In this document: piece after piece, positions 48,393 to 56,528 of the stretch
Layout: each line of letters starts with the position of its first letter
Position numbering within the stretch: the stretch's first letter is position 1
Origin: Rubritalea tangerina
Lineage (GTDB): Bacteria; Verrucomicrobiota; Verrucomicrobiia; Verrucomicrobiales; Akkermansiaceae
Assembly (NCBI RefSeq): GCF_042683245.1
Contig: NZ_JBHUJB010000021.1
Span: 186,001 to 250,000, forward strand
Reading direction: 5' to 3'
Length of the DNA stretch: 64,000 nt
Program-made: the position numbers and the translations under genes
Notes under the pieces: model-generated
Seen by the model: the letters and a program-made list of their open reading frames with translations, nothing else
Databases searched by the model: none
Told to the model about the DNA's origin: nothing

Positions 48393-49046
48393 GAGTGCGG
48401 TAGCATGCTACCGCTCTAACATTGCTGAAAATCGCTTCAGCGCCATCTCTCCACCAAGCTATCATCAGACCTCTCTACATTCGGAGGGCTCCAACTCCCC
48501 CCTCGATCTAGGTGACTAAAAACCTTCAGGCGATACCACTCTCCCTTGGGTAGCCCCTCCCTCCCCGAAACCACATCATCCCCGCGCCGGCCATAGTCTA
48601 GTCGCATTTTAGGCCAACATCACTCCCAATTGGATTGTCACCTGCTGCACCTCCCAACACCCAGCAAAATGTAGCGTAGGCCAACCCACCACCACAAATT
48701 ACCACCACAGTCTCCCAACAAAACTCCCTAACAACTAAACTCTCCAACCTTGGCCCACCTTTTCACGAGGCAACACACTCGAATGGATAGTCAGCCACCC
48801 CCTCCCAACTTCAATCCTAGTTTAGCCGCACCCTAAATCAAATTGACGCACTTTGATACGATCAAATGCCTTCCACTCAGATGGCCCCCTTAGTCTAACC
48901 TTATCTACTCCCGGACTATCACACGACCCGCTCAGCAACTCCCTTTCATTCTCAAATCTCTAGATGCAACAGTTTCCGTCTTTTGCTAATAATACACCCA
49001 CATCCCCCCTACTAAAGATCACCTGATCTAAGTTTTTTTTGACGAC
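48393..49046. repeat. Degenerate ~500-bp repeat, unit 1 (left end holds the intron)
   Basis: It starts with a perfect 18-bp palindrome (GCGGTAGCATGCTACCGC, ending near 48413) and CTCTAACATTGC. It shares blocks with unit 2, such as GCTTCAGCGCCATCTCTCCA, CCACATCATCCCCGC and ACCTGCTGCACCTCC. No coding frame is conserved between units. Confidence 0.75.
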
Positions 49047-49560
49047 TGCCGTATCATGCCACCGCTCTAACATTGCTTAAGCTCGCTTCAGCGCCATCTC
49101 TCCATCTCTCCATCAAGCTATCAACGTCTCTCCCCACATTCAGTGAAGTTTCAGCTACCTACCATCAAGCGGATCGAACACACTTCAGGCGACACCACTC
49201 TTGCTTGGATAGCAGACCACATCATCCCCGCACCGTGCATAGTTTAGTCGTATTCTAGGCCACATCATTCCCTGTTGGAATGTTACCTGCTGCACCTCCT
49301 AATACCTACCAAAAGTATAGCGCCCCCACGCTCCAATAGTAACCTCCACTAGTAACCTCCACTAGTAACCTCCACTAGTAACCTCCACTAGTAACCTCCA
49401 CTAGTAACCTCCACTAGTAACCTCCACTAGTAACCTCCACTAGTAACCTCCACTAGTAACCTCCACTAGTAACCACGACACGATATACCCGATAGTGTGG
49501 GACTCCTTGCGTAGAATTACCTCAGACCTCATCCCACTTACTCTAATTATAACCCGCTTA
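49047..49560. repeat. Degenerate ~500-bp repeat, unit 2
   Basis: It aligns by eye to units 1 and 3 from ACCGCTCTAACATTGC on. After the shared core it contains the 13-bp minisatellite at 49337-49470. No gene is present. Confidence 0.78.
49337..49470. repeat. 13-bp minisatellite
   Basis: About ten head-to-tail copies of AGTAACCTCCACT with almost no variation, which implies recent expansion. Confidence 0.95.
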
Positions 49561-49912
49561 TTTTTCGGTGTGCGCTAGTTTGCCACCGCTCTAACATTGC
49601 TTAAGCTCGCTTCAGCGCCATCTCTCCATCTCTCCATCAAGCTATCAACGTCTCTCCCCACATTCAGTGAAGTTTCACCTATCCCTCCATCAAGTGGGCA
49701 CGAGCACACCTCATGAGGTATCAGACTCGCACGGACAGTCCACCGTGCCCTCACAGCACCAACCATAGTCTAGCCGCACCATGTACAGCATTACAACCAA
49801 TTGAATTCTCAATAAGCGTCCTCCCCACTGACAATAAGCGCCTTGTGCATCCCACCATCACACAACCCACTGCAGACTTCTATAGCATGTTCTGACCATC
49901 AGGCATAAAGAC
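49561..49912. repeat. Degenerate ~500-bp repeat, unit 3, with an intron-free target site
   Basis: It is nearly identical to unit 2 over its first ~110 bases (from ACCGCTCTAACATTGCTTAA on), then diverges. Just left of that block it reads ATTTTTCGGTGTGCGC. On the minus strand this matches the joined flanks of the group II intron and so marks an unoccupied target. Confidence 0.75.
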
Positions 49913-50094
49913 CCCATCTCCCCATCTCCCCATCTCCCCATCTCCCCATCTACCCATCTACCCATCTACCCTTCTACCCTTCTACCCTTCTACCCTTCTA
50001 CCCTTCTACCCTTCTACCCTTCTACCCTTCTACCCTTCTACCCTTCTACCCTTCTACCCTTCTACCCTTCTACCCTTCTACCCTTCTACCCTTC
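49913..50094. repeat. 9-bp minisatellite
   Basis: About 20 units of 9 bp that grade from CCCATCTCC through CCCATCTAC to CCCTTCTAC, left to right. It is followed by about four copies of GAAATCC (50097-50128). Confidence 0.93.
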
Positions 50095-50096
50095 AG

Positions 50097-50129
50097 AAAT
50101 TAGAAATCCGAAATCCGAAATCCGAAATC
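50097..50129. repeat. 7-bp tandem repeat
   Basis: Four near-perfect copies of GAAATCC directly after the 9-bp minisatellite. The sequence from here to the integrase stop codon carries nothing else recognisable except a palindrome at 50219. Confidence 0.85.
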
Positions 50130-50218
50130 TTCCAGAGTCGCTTTGGGCTCTAATGAAGAACAAACTACAGCCAGACCATGAGTTAAGCTTTCCAATTAGC
50201 CGACCTTCAAAAACAACA

Positions 50219-50234
50219 TGTAATGCACATTACA
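50219..50234. other. 16-bp palindrome at the integrase stop codon
   Basis: TGTAATG-CA-CATTACA overlaps the end of the integrase gene. Its half-site resembles the TAATGTGA arm in the attI region, so a shared binding motif is possible. A weak transcription-end hairpin is the alternative. Confidence 0.4.
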
Positions 50235-51528
50235 TAATAACCTCCTTTCTTTGTTCAAGCGGACTCCTCACTCCCTTGAAGCCGATCTTCTTACTCAAAT
50301 GCGTATAGATCTCAGTCGTTGCGACATCGTTATGCCCCAACAACTCTTGAATCGTTCGAATGTCAGCCCCGCCTTCGAGCAAATGAGTAGCAAAACTATG
50401 CCTAAGCACATGCGTAGTCACGCGCTTATCAATACCTGCTTCACGACAAGCCACCTTAAGAGAACGCCGATAAGTCTCCTCATGCACGTGATGTCTACGC
50501 ATCAACCCACCAACTGGATCCATAGAATAATGCATCGCTGGAAAAAACCAAAACCACTCCCAACTCTTACTACCCTTCGGAAATTTTCTCCCCAGTGCTC
50601 CAGGCATTGCCACACCTTCACACTGCCTTTCCCGGTCAAGATCATAGTACACCTCCTTAATAGAACATTTATGGGCTCGTAGTTTATCGCTCAACACATC
50701 AGGAAGCACTGTCACCCGATCCTTCTTCCCCTTTCCTTGGCGCACGGTCAGCGTCCCCCTCTCTATGTCCACATCCTTCACCCGAAGCCTCAGTAACTCT
50801 TTCAACCTCAATCCTGCCCCGTATTGCAACTCCGCCATCAGTCGATATCTAGGTTCAAACTTTTCTATCAAACGAAACACCTCACCACTACTTAAGACAG
50901 TGGGGATGTGCTTCGTCCTACGTCTAAACTTCACACCCAGATCGACAACCTCCTTTCCACAAACATCTTTGAAGAAAAAGACGAGCGCATTCAACGCCAA
51001 CTTCTGTGTCGAGAAACTCATCTCCTCTTTCTCGACCAAATGCGTCAGCCACTCGCGAGCTCGTGCTTCATTGAGAACCTCTCTCTCATCACCTACCCAC
51101 ACAGCATAACGTGCAGCCCTTCTCCCATACGTCTTCAGTGTCCTCTGCGAAAGCCCTCGACGATTCCCAACATGAAAAACCGCAAAGTACACCCGCTCAT
51201 AAATGCTCTTGGGAACCTCACCATCCTCGATACGACATTTGTCTAACCACTTCCCGTACCATCGCATCCCCTCAGCCCACTGATCCAATTGCCACTTCTC
51301 CCGATCCTTCCCCTGAACTGCGGCTTTCCAAAATTTTCGACCAGTCTCAATCCCTGCAGCTTTTCGATGCTCAAGCCGCCAAGACTCATACCAATGCAGC
51401 ACAAAGCAATAACGATCCTTCTCAAGTCGACTCAAATCTCGGCTCTGCATAAGATCCTCCTCCCACGCCCCAACACCATGCACACTTCGATGCCTCTCAA
51501 TTGCCTCCAACAATGAAACATTACTCAT
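50230..51528 (-). CDS. intI: Integron integrase, IntI family, with N-terminal extension
   Basis: A tyrosine recombinase that inserts and excises cassettes at attI and attC. Catalytic residues are visible in GAGLRLKELLRLRVKD (Arg), THVLRHSFATHLL (His and Arg), LLGHND (His) and EIYTHL (Tyr). The integron-specific insertion is present as EWFWFFPAMHYSMDP...LMRRHHVHEE. Counted from a GTG at 51555, the catalytic Arg is residue 250 and the Tyr 417, against about 146 and 312 in IntI1. About 105 extra residues therefore precede the core-binding domain. ATG at 51528 is preferred. It is divergent from the cassettes, the usual integron layout. Confidence 0.95.
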   Translation of the reverse strand: MSNVSLLEAIERHRSVHGVGAWEEDLMQSRDLSRLEKDRYCFVLHWYESWRLEHRKAAGIETGRKFWKAAVQGKDREKWQLDQWAEGMRWYGKWLDKCRIEDGEVPKSIYERVYFAVFHVGNRRGLSQRTLKTYGRRAARYAVWVGDEREVLNEARAREWLTHLVEKEEMSFSTQKLALNALVFFFKDVCGKEVVDLGVKFRRRTKHIPTVLSSGEVFRLIEKFEPRYRLMAELQYGAGLRLKELLRLRVKDVDIERGTLTVRQGKGKKDRVTVLPDVLSDKLRAHKCSIKEVYYDLDRERQCEGVAMPGALGRKFPKGSKSWEWFWFFPAMHYSMDPVGGLMRRHHVHEETYRRSLKVACREAGIDKRVTTHVLRHSFATHLLEGGADIRTIQELLGHNDVATTEIYTHLSKKIGFKGVRSPLEQRKEVIM

Positions 51529-51555
51529 AAGAACACTATACTCATACGACCACAC

Positions 51556-52091
51556 TATGACAACTAAAAAGTAAATCTATACCTCCGCACCTCCTTCAAT
51601 ATCCCAATAATCAATAAGCTCACACGACATCTAGTCGAAGAAGACTGATTTTTTATATCGCCATCCTCAATGCTATCTGATTCATTACTCAAGTCGTGCT
51701 CTTCATGCACTATGCTTCCTTTTGCTTATTGGTTTCTTCAGTTATCTGTAGTGTGACCAAGGGCGGCAGCGTCTCCAATCACTTCTGAGCATACTTCCAG
51801 CCTAAAGAATCAACGTAACTACCTCTCCTCCCCTACCGCCACATTCAAGCAATTCCATCAATCACAAATTTAAAGCAATACAAACGTTACACCCCTCCAT
51901 AATGTTAGCACCTACACCTTCAACATCTCCAAACTTTATGACTCCCAATAATTCCCAAAACACCCACACCGTCACCCTCACCGGACTTTCCAAAGCTTAT
52001 ATCTAGTGACCTCCCAACCAACTCATTAACATCACATTACATTCTCCCCCACTATAAGTCACACACACCCTCCTAATGTGACCTAATACTG
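51556..52091 (+). other. Integron leader with attI site
   Basis: This stretch lies between the integrase start and the first cassette, so it should hold the integrase promoter, any cassette promoter and attI. The recombination point is inferred as G^TT at 52091/52092. This follows because the first cassette begins TTATAC and its attC opens with the exact complement GTATAAC. An inverted repeat TCACATTA / TAATGTGA (52032-52039, 52074-52081) lies 10 bp left of the crossover. No convincing promoter boxes or LexA site were identified. Confidence 0.7.
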
Positions 52092-52102
52092 TTATACTAA
52101 AT

Positions 52103-52672
52103 ATGAAAGCCCTACTCTACACTCTAACATCAGCACTAATAATTAGCGCATCAGTAAATGCAGCTGTAATCCCAGAAGGTACTGGAATCATTTACGGAAA
52201 AGACCACGTATTCTCACTCAAAGCTCCCAAAAAGTGGATGCTTGATAACGAGAGCGCAGCAAAGCAAGGTGTTCATGCTGTATTTTATAAGCAAGGAGGC
52301 TCCTGGGAAAACAGTACCACTGTAGCCTATGCGCGTGCTCGTCCCATAGATTCTGAAGTTAAATCCATTGAAGATGCCGTTAAGTATCTCATCAAAGACT
52401 TCAAACAGAACGGAAACCCAAACTACGCTGGTAAGAAGGTCAAGACACTCAAGAGTGAATCTGGCAATAAGGGTACAATCTACCATTTTTCTGGAGACCA
52501 GTGGGGCAACTATGAAGCTGTGTGCTACTTCAAGGAGAACAAGACTATCAACATGATTATTCTTACAGGTCGTAACAAGAAGGATTTCGAGTCATCGCTT
52601 AAGGCATTTGAATCCCTCTGTAAGTCTTATTTATTCATCGGTGAAGAACTGAAGCAGACCAACAAAAACTGA
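52103..52672 (+). CDS. Cassette 1: secreted protein of unknown function
   Basis: The cassette spans 52092-52797. The 189-residue product has a clear signal peptide (LLYTLTSALIISASVNA) and a compact domain (GKDHVFSLKAPKKWMLDNES, KGTIYHFSGDQWGNYEAVCYF) with a periodic pattern like lipoprotein or PsbP-type folds. I cannot name the family. As the attI-proximal cassette it was probably the last inserted and should be the best expressed. Confidence 0.75.
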   Translation: MKALLYTLTSALIISASVNAAVIPEGTGIIYGKDHVFSLKAPKKWMLDNESAAKQGVHAVFYKQGGSWENSTTVAYARARPIDSEVKSIEDAVKYLIKDFKQNGNPNYAGKKVKTLKSESGNKGTIYHFSGDQWGNYEAVCYFKENKTINMIILTGRNKKDFESSLKAFESLCKSYLFIGEELKQTNKN

Positions 52673-52676
52673 CTTT

Positions 52677-52797
52677 GTATAACAAGACGCTGCACCCAAC
52701 CGCTGACCGCGGTTGAGCTCCGCTCACCTTTCCCAACCCTCAATCCGTAACCAATAAATCACAGTACATCCCCGTCAGCGGTGCGGTGTGCTTTACG
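52677..52797 (+). repeat. attC of cassette 1
   Basis: A 121-bp site of the common type. It opens with GTATAAC, the reverse complement of the cassette's own GTTATAC, and ends at CTTTACG before the next TT. The arms ACCGCTGAC and GTCAGCGGT pair. Confidence 0.93.
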
Positions 52798-53259
52798 TTA
52801 GGTTTGAAAAACGGATGCGTCAGATCAATTTCTAAGCATAAATAGTGTTCAAGTGAGTATTTAATCTTGACTGTCAATTTATTGCACTAGTATAATAATC
52901 TTTGCGGAAGCGTTAAGAACCAGAGAGGCTTAAGCCTCGGCGATTTTTATAAGCTTTCTCCAAGATTATTATACAGAGGCTGTGATCTATAGATCAGAGT
53001 CAGCAAGATTAAATACTCACTTGGACAGTGACTCGGAGAAGAAATTGAACTTACGGACTGACTGGGCGGCTCGAAGCGTCGCCGCTGATTTTTCATACGA
53101 GCAATCACTGTTGGATAATCGTCCATTGATCTCAACAGCAATTGATCAGCTAGGTCTAGATGCTAAGAAAAATCGGTTTCTCTTCTCGTAAGATGAATAG
53201 GATTAAATCAACCTAACAAGGCGTACACCATCACACAAAGTGTGAGGTGTACCTTTACG
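52798..53259 (+). ncRNA. Cassette 2: ORF-poor cassette with nested inverted repeats
   Basis: The 462-bp cassette has no credible gene. The longest frame, 52982-53191, starts with GTG inside a palindrome. It contains a 24-bp outer stem (52846-52869 with 53004-53027, one wobble), an inner 13-bp perfect stem (52890-52902 with 52962-52974) and an apical palindrome GAGGCTTAAGCCTC (52925-52938). A TGATCTATAGATCA palindrome (52983-52996) and a GCGGC/GCCGC hairpin near 53067-53086 follow. A structured RNA is the favoured reading; a MITE inserted in a cassette is the main alternative. A near-identical copy is cassette 21. Confidence 0.5.
53211..53259 (+). repeat. attC of cassette 2, short type
   Basis: Only 49 bp. 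It opens ACCTAAC (complement of the cassette's GTTAGGT) and folds as GTACACC-A-TCACAC / GTGTGAGGTGTAC, leaving one unpaired A, like the extrahelical base of attC hairpins. Confidence 0.88.
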
Positions 53260-53275
53260 TTCTACTAAATAACAA

Positions 53276-53638
53276 ATGCGCACCCTCAATATATTCAGAT
53301 GCGTTTTCTGCGTATTAACAATTTGCTTTCTCTTAGCTGGTTCAAAGCTCTTTCTATTTACTCTTATTCCCTGGTTTATCCTTTGTCTTAATGGATTTCT
53401 GATACTTTTACCGATCCTAATTATCTATTTGATTGTCTACGCAAGAGGGGATCTAAGCGGAGTATTATCGGGGGCATCTCTAGAAGTTATACTTTTCTCA
53501 CTACCCTACATAATCTCAGATTTAGGCGTAACCAAATCGACTCTATTATTTATTGTATTCCCTACGATAGTCTCAATAAGCAGCCGAAACATTCTAAAAT
53601 ACTTCATGACACCACTTCCTGAAAAGTGCCAAGAATGA
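53276..53638 (+). CDS. Cassette 3: membrane protein of unknown function
   Basis: The cassette spans 53260-53811. The 120-residue product is almost entirely hydrophobic, with about four membrane helices (CVLTICFLLAGSKLFLFTLI, FILCLNGFLILLPILIIYLI, LEVILFSLPYIISDL, LLFIVFPTIVSI). No motif was recognised. Confidence 0.65.
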   Translation: MRTLNIFRCVFCVLTICFLLAGSKLFLFTLIPWFILCLNGFLILLPILIIYLIVYARGDLSGVLSGASLEVILFSLPYIISDLGVTKSTLLFIVFPTIVSISSRNILKYFMTPLPEKCQE

Positions 53639-53690
53639 AGCCCACCGTTTTCCGATTGAATCTACTACGCCAACAAAGAAAATTATCTCT

Positions 53691-53811
53691 GTAGAACAAG
53701 ACGCTGCACCCAACCGCTGACCGCGGTTGAGCTTCGCTCCCCTCTTCCAACCCTCAATCCGTAAACAATAAATCACAGTACATCCCCGTCAGCGGTGCGG
53801 TGTGCTATACG
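53691..53811 (+). repeat. attC of cassette 3
   Basis: A 121-bp site of the common type opening GTAGAAC (own start GTTCTAC). It ends CTATACG instead of the usual CTTTACG, the only such variant among the common-type sites. Confidence 0.93.
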
Positions 53812-53837
53812 TTCGACTAAATATAACAACACTAACT

Positions 53838-54230
53838 ATGACACCTGCACCACTAAGCAAACGTACTATATCATTCATTATCGACACAATTGGCTTTGCT
53901 GCCATCATTTGGATTTTTGGCCATATCATGCTAGCTGTTGGAGATAAAAAGGGTGACCTCACTTTTAATCTAACTTTTTTCATACTGTTGCCGATCACAG
54001 CACTTACATGTTGGCTAGTTGGTAACAGCCCAGGAAAAAAGATCATGGGATTATCCATTGTTGACGAGCAAACTGGAGAATCTCCAAGTACTTCACAATA
54101 TATCAAACGCTGTATTTTATTCGCCCTTTTGCCATCACTGAACATAATTTTTGCGATTCCTGTTTTGGCGTCCAAGAAACGAAAAGCATTCCACGATATG
54201 ATTGCTGGCACGATGGTCATCGAAAATTAG
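53838..54230 (+). CDS. Cassette 4: RDD-family membrane protein
   Basis: The cassette spans 53812-54356. The 130-residue product matches the RDD family: SKRTISFIIDTIGFAAIIW, GNSPGKKIMGLSIVDEQTGE, YIKRCILFALLPSLN and KKRKAFHDMIAGTMVI, with the family's Arg and paired Asp positions and three membrane helices. Members are often transport- or antiport-linked, but the role is unsettled. ATG 53838 is chosen as the first credible start inside the cassette. Confidence 0.85.
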   Translation: MTPAPLSKRTISFIIDTIGFAAIIWIFGHIMLAVGDKKGDLTFNLTFFILLPITALTCWLVGNSPGKKIMGLSIVDEQTGESPSTSQYIKRCILFALLPSLNIIFAIPVLASKKRKAFHDMIAGTMVIEN

Positions 54231-54234
54231 CTCT

Positions 54235-54356
54235 GTCGAACAAGACGCTGCACCCAACCGCTCACCGCGGTTGACTTCCGCTCTCCTCTCACGCAATTCT
54301 AACTTAAACCCACTATCAAAGCTTTCTGGTCAAGTTCGCGGCTGGTGTGCTTTACG
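54235..54356 (+). repeat. attC of cassette 4, variant arms
   Basis: 122 bp opening GTCGAAC (own start GTTCGAC). The arms are CCGCTCACCGCGG and GTTCGCGGCTGG, a subtype shared with cassette 5 and partly with cassette 10. Confidence 0.92.
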
Positions 54357-54373
54357 TTCGGTAAGATATAAAT

Positions 54374-54847
54374 ATGAAAAAAATTTATATATTGATACCA
54401 AGTCTAATCATAGCTCTCATTATTGGAGCGTATTGGAATACAAGCTCTATAACTCCAATCCCAACATACCCGTATGTAGCTACGGATATTGGCGTATATC
54501 AAATAGATGATTACAGGTCCATTGAGGTTAAAGAAATTGACGGGGTTCTACGTTACAGCGAAATAACAGTTGATGAATCTGTGCGTGACAGAATTGGGCA
54601 ACATAGTGTTGGTAGGACTCTTGATCTCGAACTATCAGAAGGGTGGAGCATTACTTTATTATCTAGAGATTCGATCCAGATACAAAACGGTAAAGGTCAT
54701 ACTATAGATCGGAAATTCGGGCAGTCAGATAATATAGATCCACCAGTAATAACGCATACAATTGTACATAAAATCGAGAGTGCTGACACCTCCGCAACTC
54801 ACAGTAATAAATCTCCTGCGGTACGAGATAAGAGCTCCGAAAAGTAA
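54374..54847 (+). CDS. Cassette 5: membrane-anchored protein of unknown function
   Basis: The cassette spans 54357-54983. The 157-residue product has one N-terminal hydrophobic segment (IYILIPSLIIALIIGAYW) and a polar, probably extracytoplasmic domain ending in a Ser/Lys-rich tail. No family was recognised. Confidence 0.65.
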   Translation: MKKIYILIPSLIIALIIGAYWNTSSITPIPTYPYVATDIGVYQIDDYRSIEVKEIDGVLRYSEITVDESVRDRIGQHSVGRTLDLELSEGWSITLLSRDSIQIQNGKGHTIDRKFGQSDNIDPPVITHTIVHKIESADTSATHSNKSPAVRDKSSEK

Positions 54848-54861
54848 ATTTAGATCAGCAG

Positions 54862-54983
54862 ACCGAACAAGACGCTGCACCCAACCGCTCACCGCGGTTG
54901 ACTTCCGCTCTCCCTCCACGCAATTCTAACTTAACCCCAATATCAAAGCTCTCTGGTCAAGTTCGCGGCTGGTGTGCTTTACG
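54862..54983 (+). repeat. attC of cassette 5, variant arms
   Basis: 122 bp opening ACCGAAC (own start GTTCGGT). It is nearly identical to the cassette 4 site, so these two cassettes may have spread together or from one source. Confidence 0.92.
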
Positions 54984-54994
54984 TTCTGCTAAAT

Positions 54995-55327
54995 ATGACA
55001 GTCTCTGCACATAATGCGCTCGCTCAGTTAAAAATCAGTGTTAGCAACTTGGCTCTTGATGCTAAAGATCAATTGAAGATTGAACAACGAGTAGATATCA
55101 CTGATGAGTTAGCTCTAGAATACGATAACTGGTATCACGCAACAATATATCGAGATGACATTGGAATGACTCCTGAACGCAGATCGACATTAGACCTACT
55201 CGACAAGTACCTATCGAGCATGAAGCCAGAGCTATTTGATGAAGAACTATTGAGCTCAGATCTACACTGGTTTGAAGTACGCCGTATTGCTAGACAATCT
55301 ATGGCTGAGTGGGGCTGGGAACACTAG
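54995..55327 (+). CDS. Cassette 6: small acidic protein of unknown function
   Basis: The cassette spans 54984-55466. The 110-residue soluble product is acidic and mostly helical by composition (LDLLDKYLSSMKPELFDEEL). No family was recognised. The frame stays open into the preceding attC, with a GTG there as an alternative start. Confidence 0.6.
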   Translation: MTVSAHNALAQLKISVSNLALDAKDQLKIEQRVDITDELALEYDNWYHATIYRDDIGMTPERRSTLDLLDKYLSSMKPELFDEELLSSDLHWFEVRRIARQSMAEWGWEH

Positions 55328-55344
55328 CGCTAAAATTGACTTTT

Positions 55345-55466
55345 GCAGAACAAGACGCTGCACCCAACCGCTGACCGCGGTTGAGCTTCGCTCACCATTT
55401 CCAACCCACCATCCGTAAACAATAAATCATAGTACATTGCCTGTCAGCGGTGCGGTGTGCTTTACG
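55345..55466 (+). repeat. attC of cassette 6
   Basis: 122 bp, common type, opening GCAGAAC (own start GTTCTGC). Confidence 0.93.
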
Positions 55467-55477
55467 TTCGACTAAAT

Positions 55478-55936
55478 ATGCACCGCAGAGAAATACTTCC
55501 CACATGGATAAGATTCTTCACATGGATACATCTATTTTATTTCGTCGTCCCATTGACCTTCATCTTAGGTTTATTCATGCCAGATAGAGATGTCTACACA
55601 TTCGATTATTTCGGACTTTCTTATGAAGGTTTATCACCGTGGAATCCTAATGTAATTTGGCTTATCATCCTCCTTACATTTTCAGCAATCGTAGCTTTAG
55701 CCATTATCATGGAGAAAGATTGTGCGATACTTTTAGGCAAAATATATGCGGGGTTAGCTATAGCTACATGCCTCTTCTCGGCAGCATATCAAGCCTATAC
55801 AGAACAATATTTACACCTTCCATATGAACTTCTGCCACTCTTATTCTTTAATGGTACACTATATGAGAAGGCTCAAGCGTGGGCTAATTACAATAAAACT
55901 GCCTCTGTCGAACAAGACGCTGCACCCAACCGCTGA
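55478..55936 (+). CDS. Cassette 7: four-helix membrane protein, C-terminus encoded by attC
   Basis: The cassette spans 55467-56029. The 152-residue product has four likely membrane helices (FFTWIHLFYFVVPLTFILGL, VIWLIILLTFSAIVALAIIM, LGKIYAGLAIATCLFSAAY and a shorter last one). Its last ten codons, ending EQDAAPNR, are read from the attC itself, with the stop inside the left arm. The family is unknown. Confidence 0.68.
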   Translation: MHRREILPTWIRFFTWIHLFYFVVPLTFILGLFMPDRDVYTFDYFGLSYEGLSPWNPNVIWLIILLTFSAIVALAIIMEKDCAILLGKIYAGLAIATCLFSAAYQAYTEQYLHLPYELLPLLFFNGTLYEKAQAWANYNKTASVEQDAAPNR

Positions 55937-56029
55937 CCGCGGTTGAGCTCCGCTCACCATTTCCAATCCACCATCCGTAAACAATAAATCATAGTGCATT
56001 CCCCTGTCAGCGGTGCGGTGTGCTTTACG
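55907..56029 (+). repeat. attC of cassette 7
   Basis: 123 bp, common type, opening GTCGAAC (own start GTTCGAC). It overlaps the end of the cassette 7 gene. Confidence 0.93.
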
Positions 56030-56041
56030 TTCTGCTAAATT

Positions 56042-56383
56042 ATGCGCGCTCTAATCAAAAAGAATGCACAAGAGATACGTTGTCTTCACGGACGTATTCA
56101 TGAGACGTTTGCAGAGCAACCACACGGCACAGCCCATAAAGAAGCCTGTTCAGATTTCCATTCAAAATACGACTCTCTAGCTTTCCCTGGAGGATATGAA
56201 CTTGGACTACGAAAGATCATCGAAGGGGATTCGGCAGCTCTGGAGTCTGCTCTCTTATTCCTCGAAGTTCAGCCCTATTTCTTCCGTTCTCAGTACATCA
56301 GAACTAAACTCATCAGATTATTGAAGCGTGCAGATCTCTCAAAGTCTCAGAAAACAAGATTCAAGAACTGCATTTCCAGATGA
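56042..56383 (+). CDS. Cassette 8: conserved cassette-type protein of unknown function
   Basis: The cassette spans 56030-56528. The 113-residue product (RCLHGRIHETF, FHSKYDSLAFPGGYELGLRKI, LLFLEVQPYFFRSQYIRTKL) has the look of a protein family met repeatedly in integron cassettes. I recall the family pattern but cannot give it a function. The ATG lies 12 bp after the crossover point. Confidence 0.7.
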   Translation: MRALIKKNAQEIRCLHGRIHETFAEQPHGTAHKEACSDFHSKYDSLAFPGGYELGLRKIIEGDSAALESALLFLEVQPYFFRSQYIRTKLIRLLKRADLSKSQKTRFKNCISR

Positions 56384-56407
56384 CATCCTATCTCAAAAAT
56401 TGCCTTT

Positions 56408-56528
56408 GCAGAACAAGACGCTGCACCCAACCGCTGACCGCGGTTGACTTTCGCTCACTTTTTCCAATCCTCCATCCGTAAACAATTAATCAAAGCGTAT
56501 TCCCTGTCAGCAGTGGGTGTGCTTTACG
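56408..56528 (+). repeat. attC of cassette 8
   Basis: 121 bp opening GCAGAAC (own start GTTCTGC). The right arm is GTCAGCAGTGGGTGTG, a subtype shared with cassettes 9, 13 and 16. Confidence 0.93.

Noticed and set aside
49337..49470. 13-bp direct repeats as a CRISPR array
   Set aside because: Units are head-to-tail without spacers, far shorter than CRISPR repeats, and no cas gene is nearby.
52982..53191. 69-codon frame in cassette 2 as a protein gene
   Set aside because: It starts with GTG inside a palindrome, has no ribosome site, and its composition reflects the inverted repeats. It is kept only as an alternative to the RNA reading.
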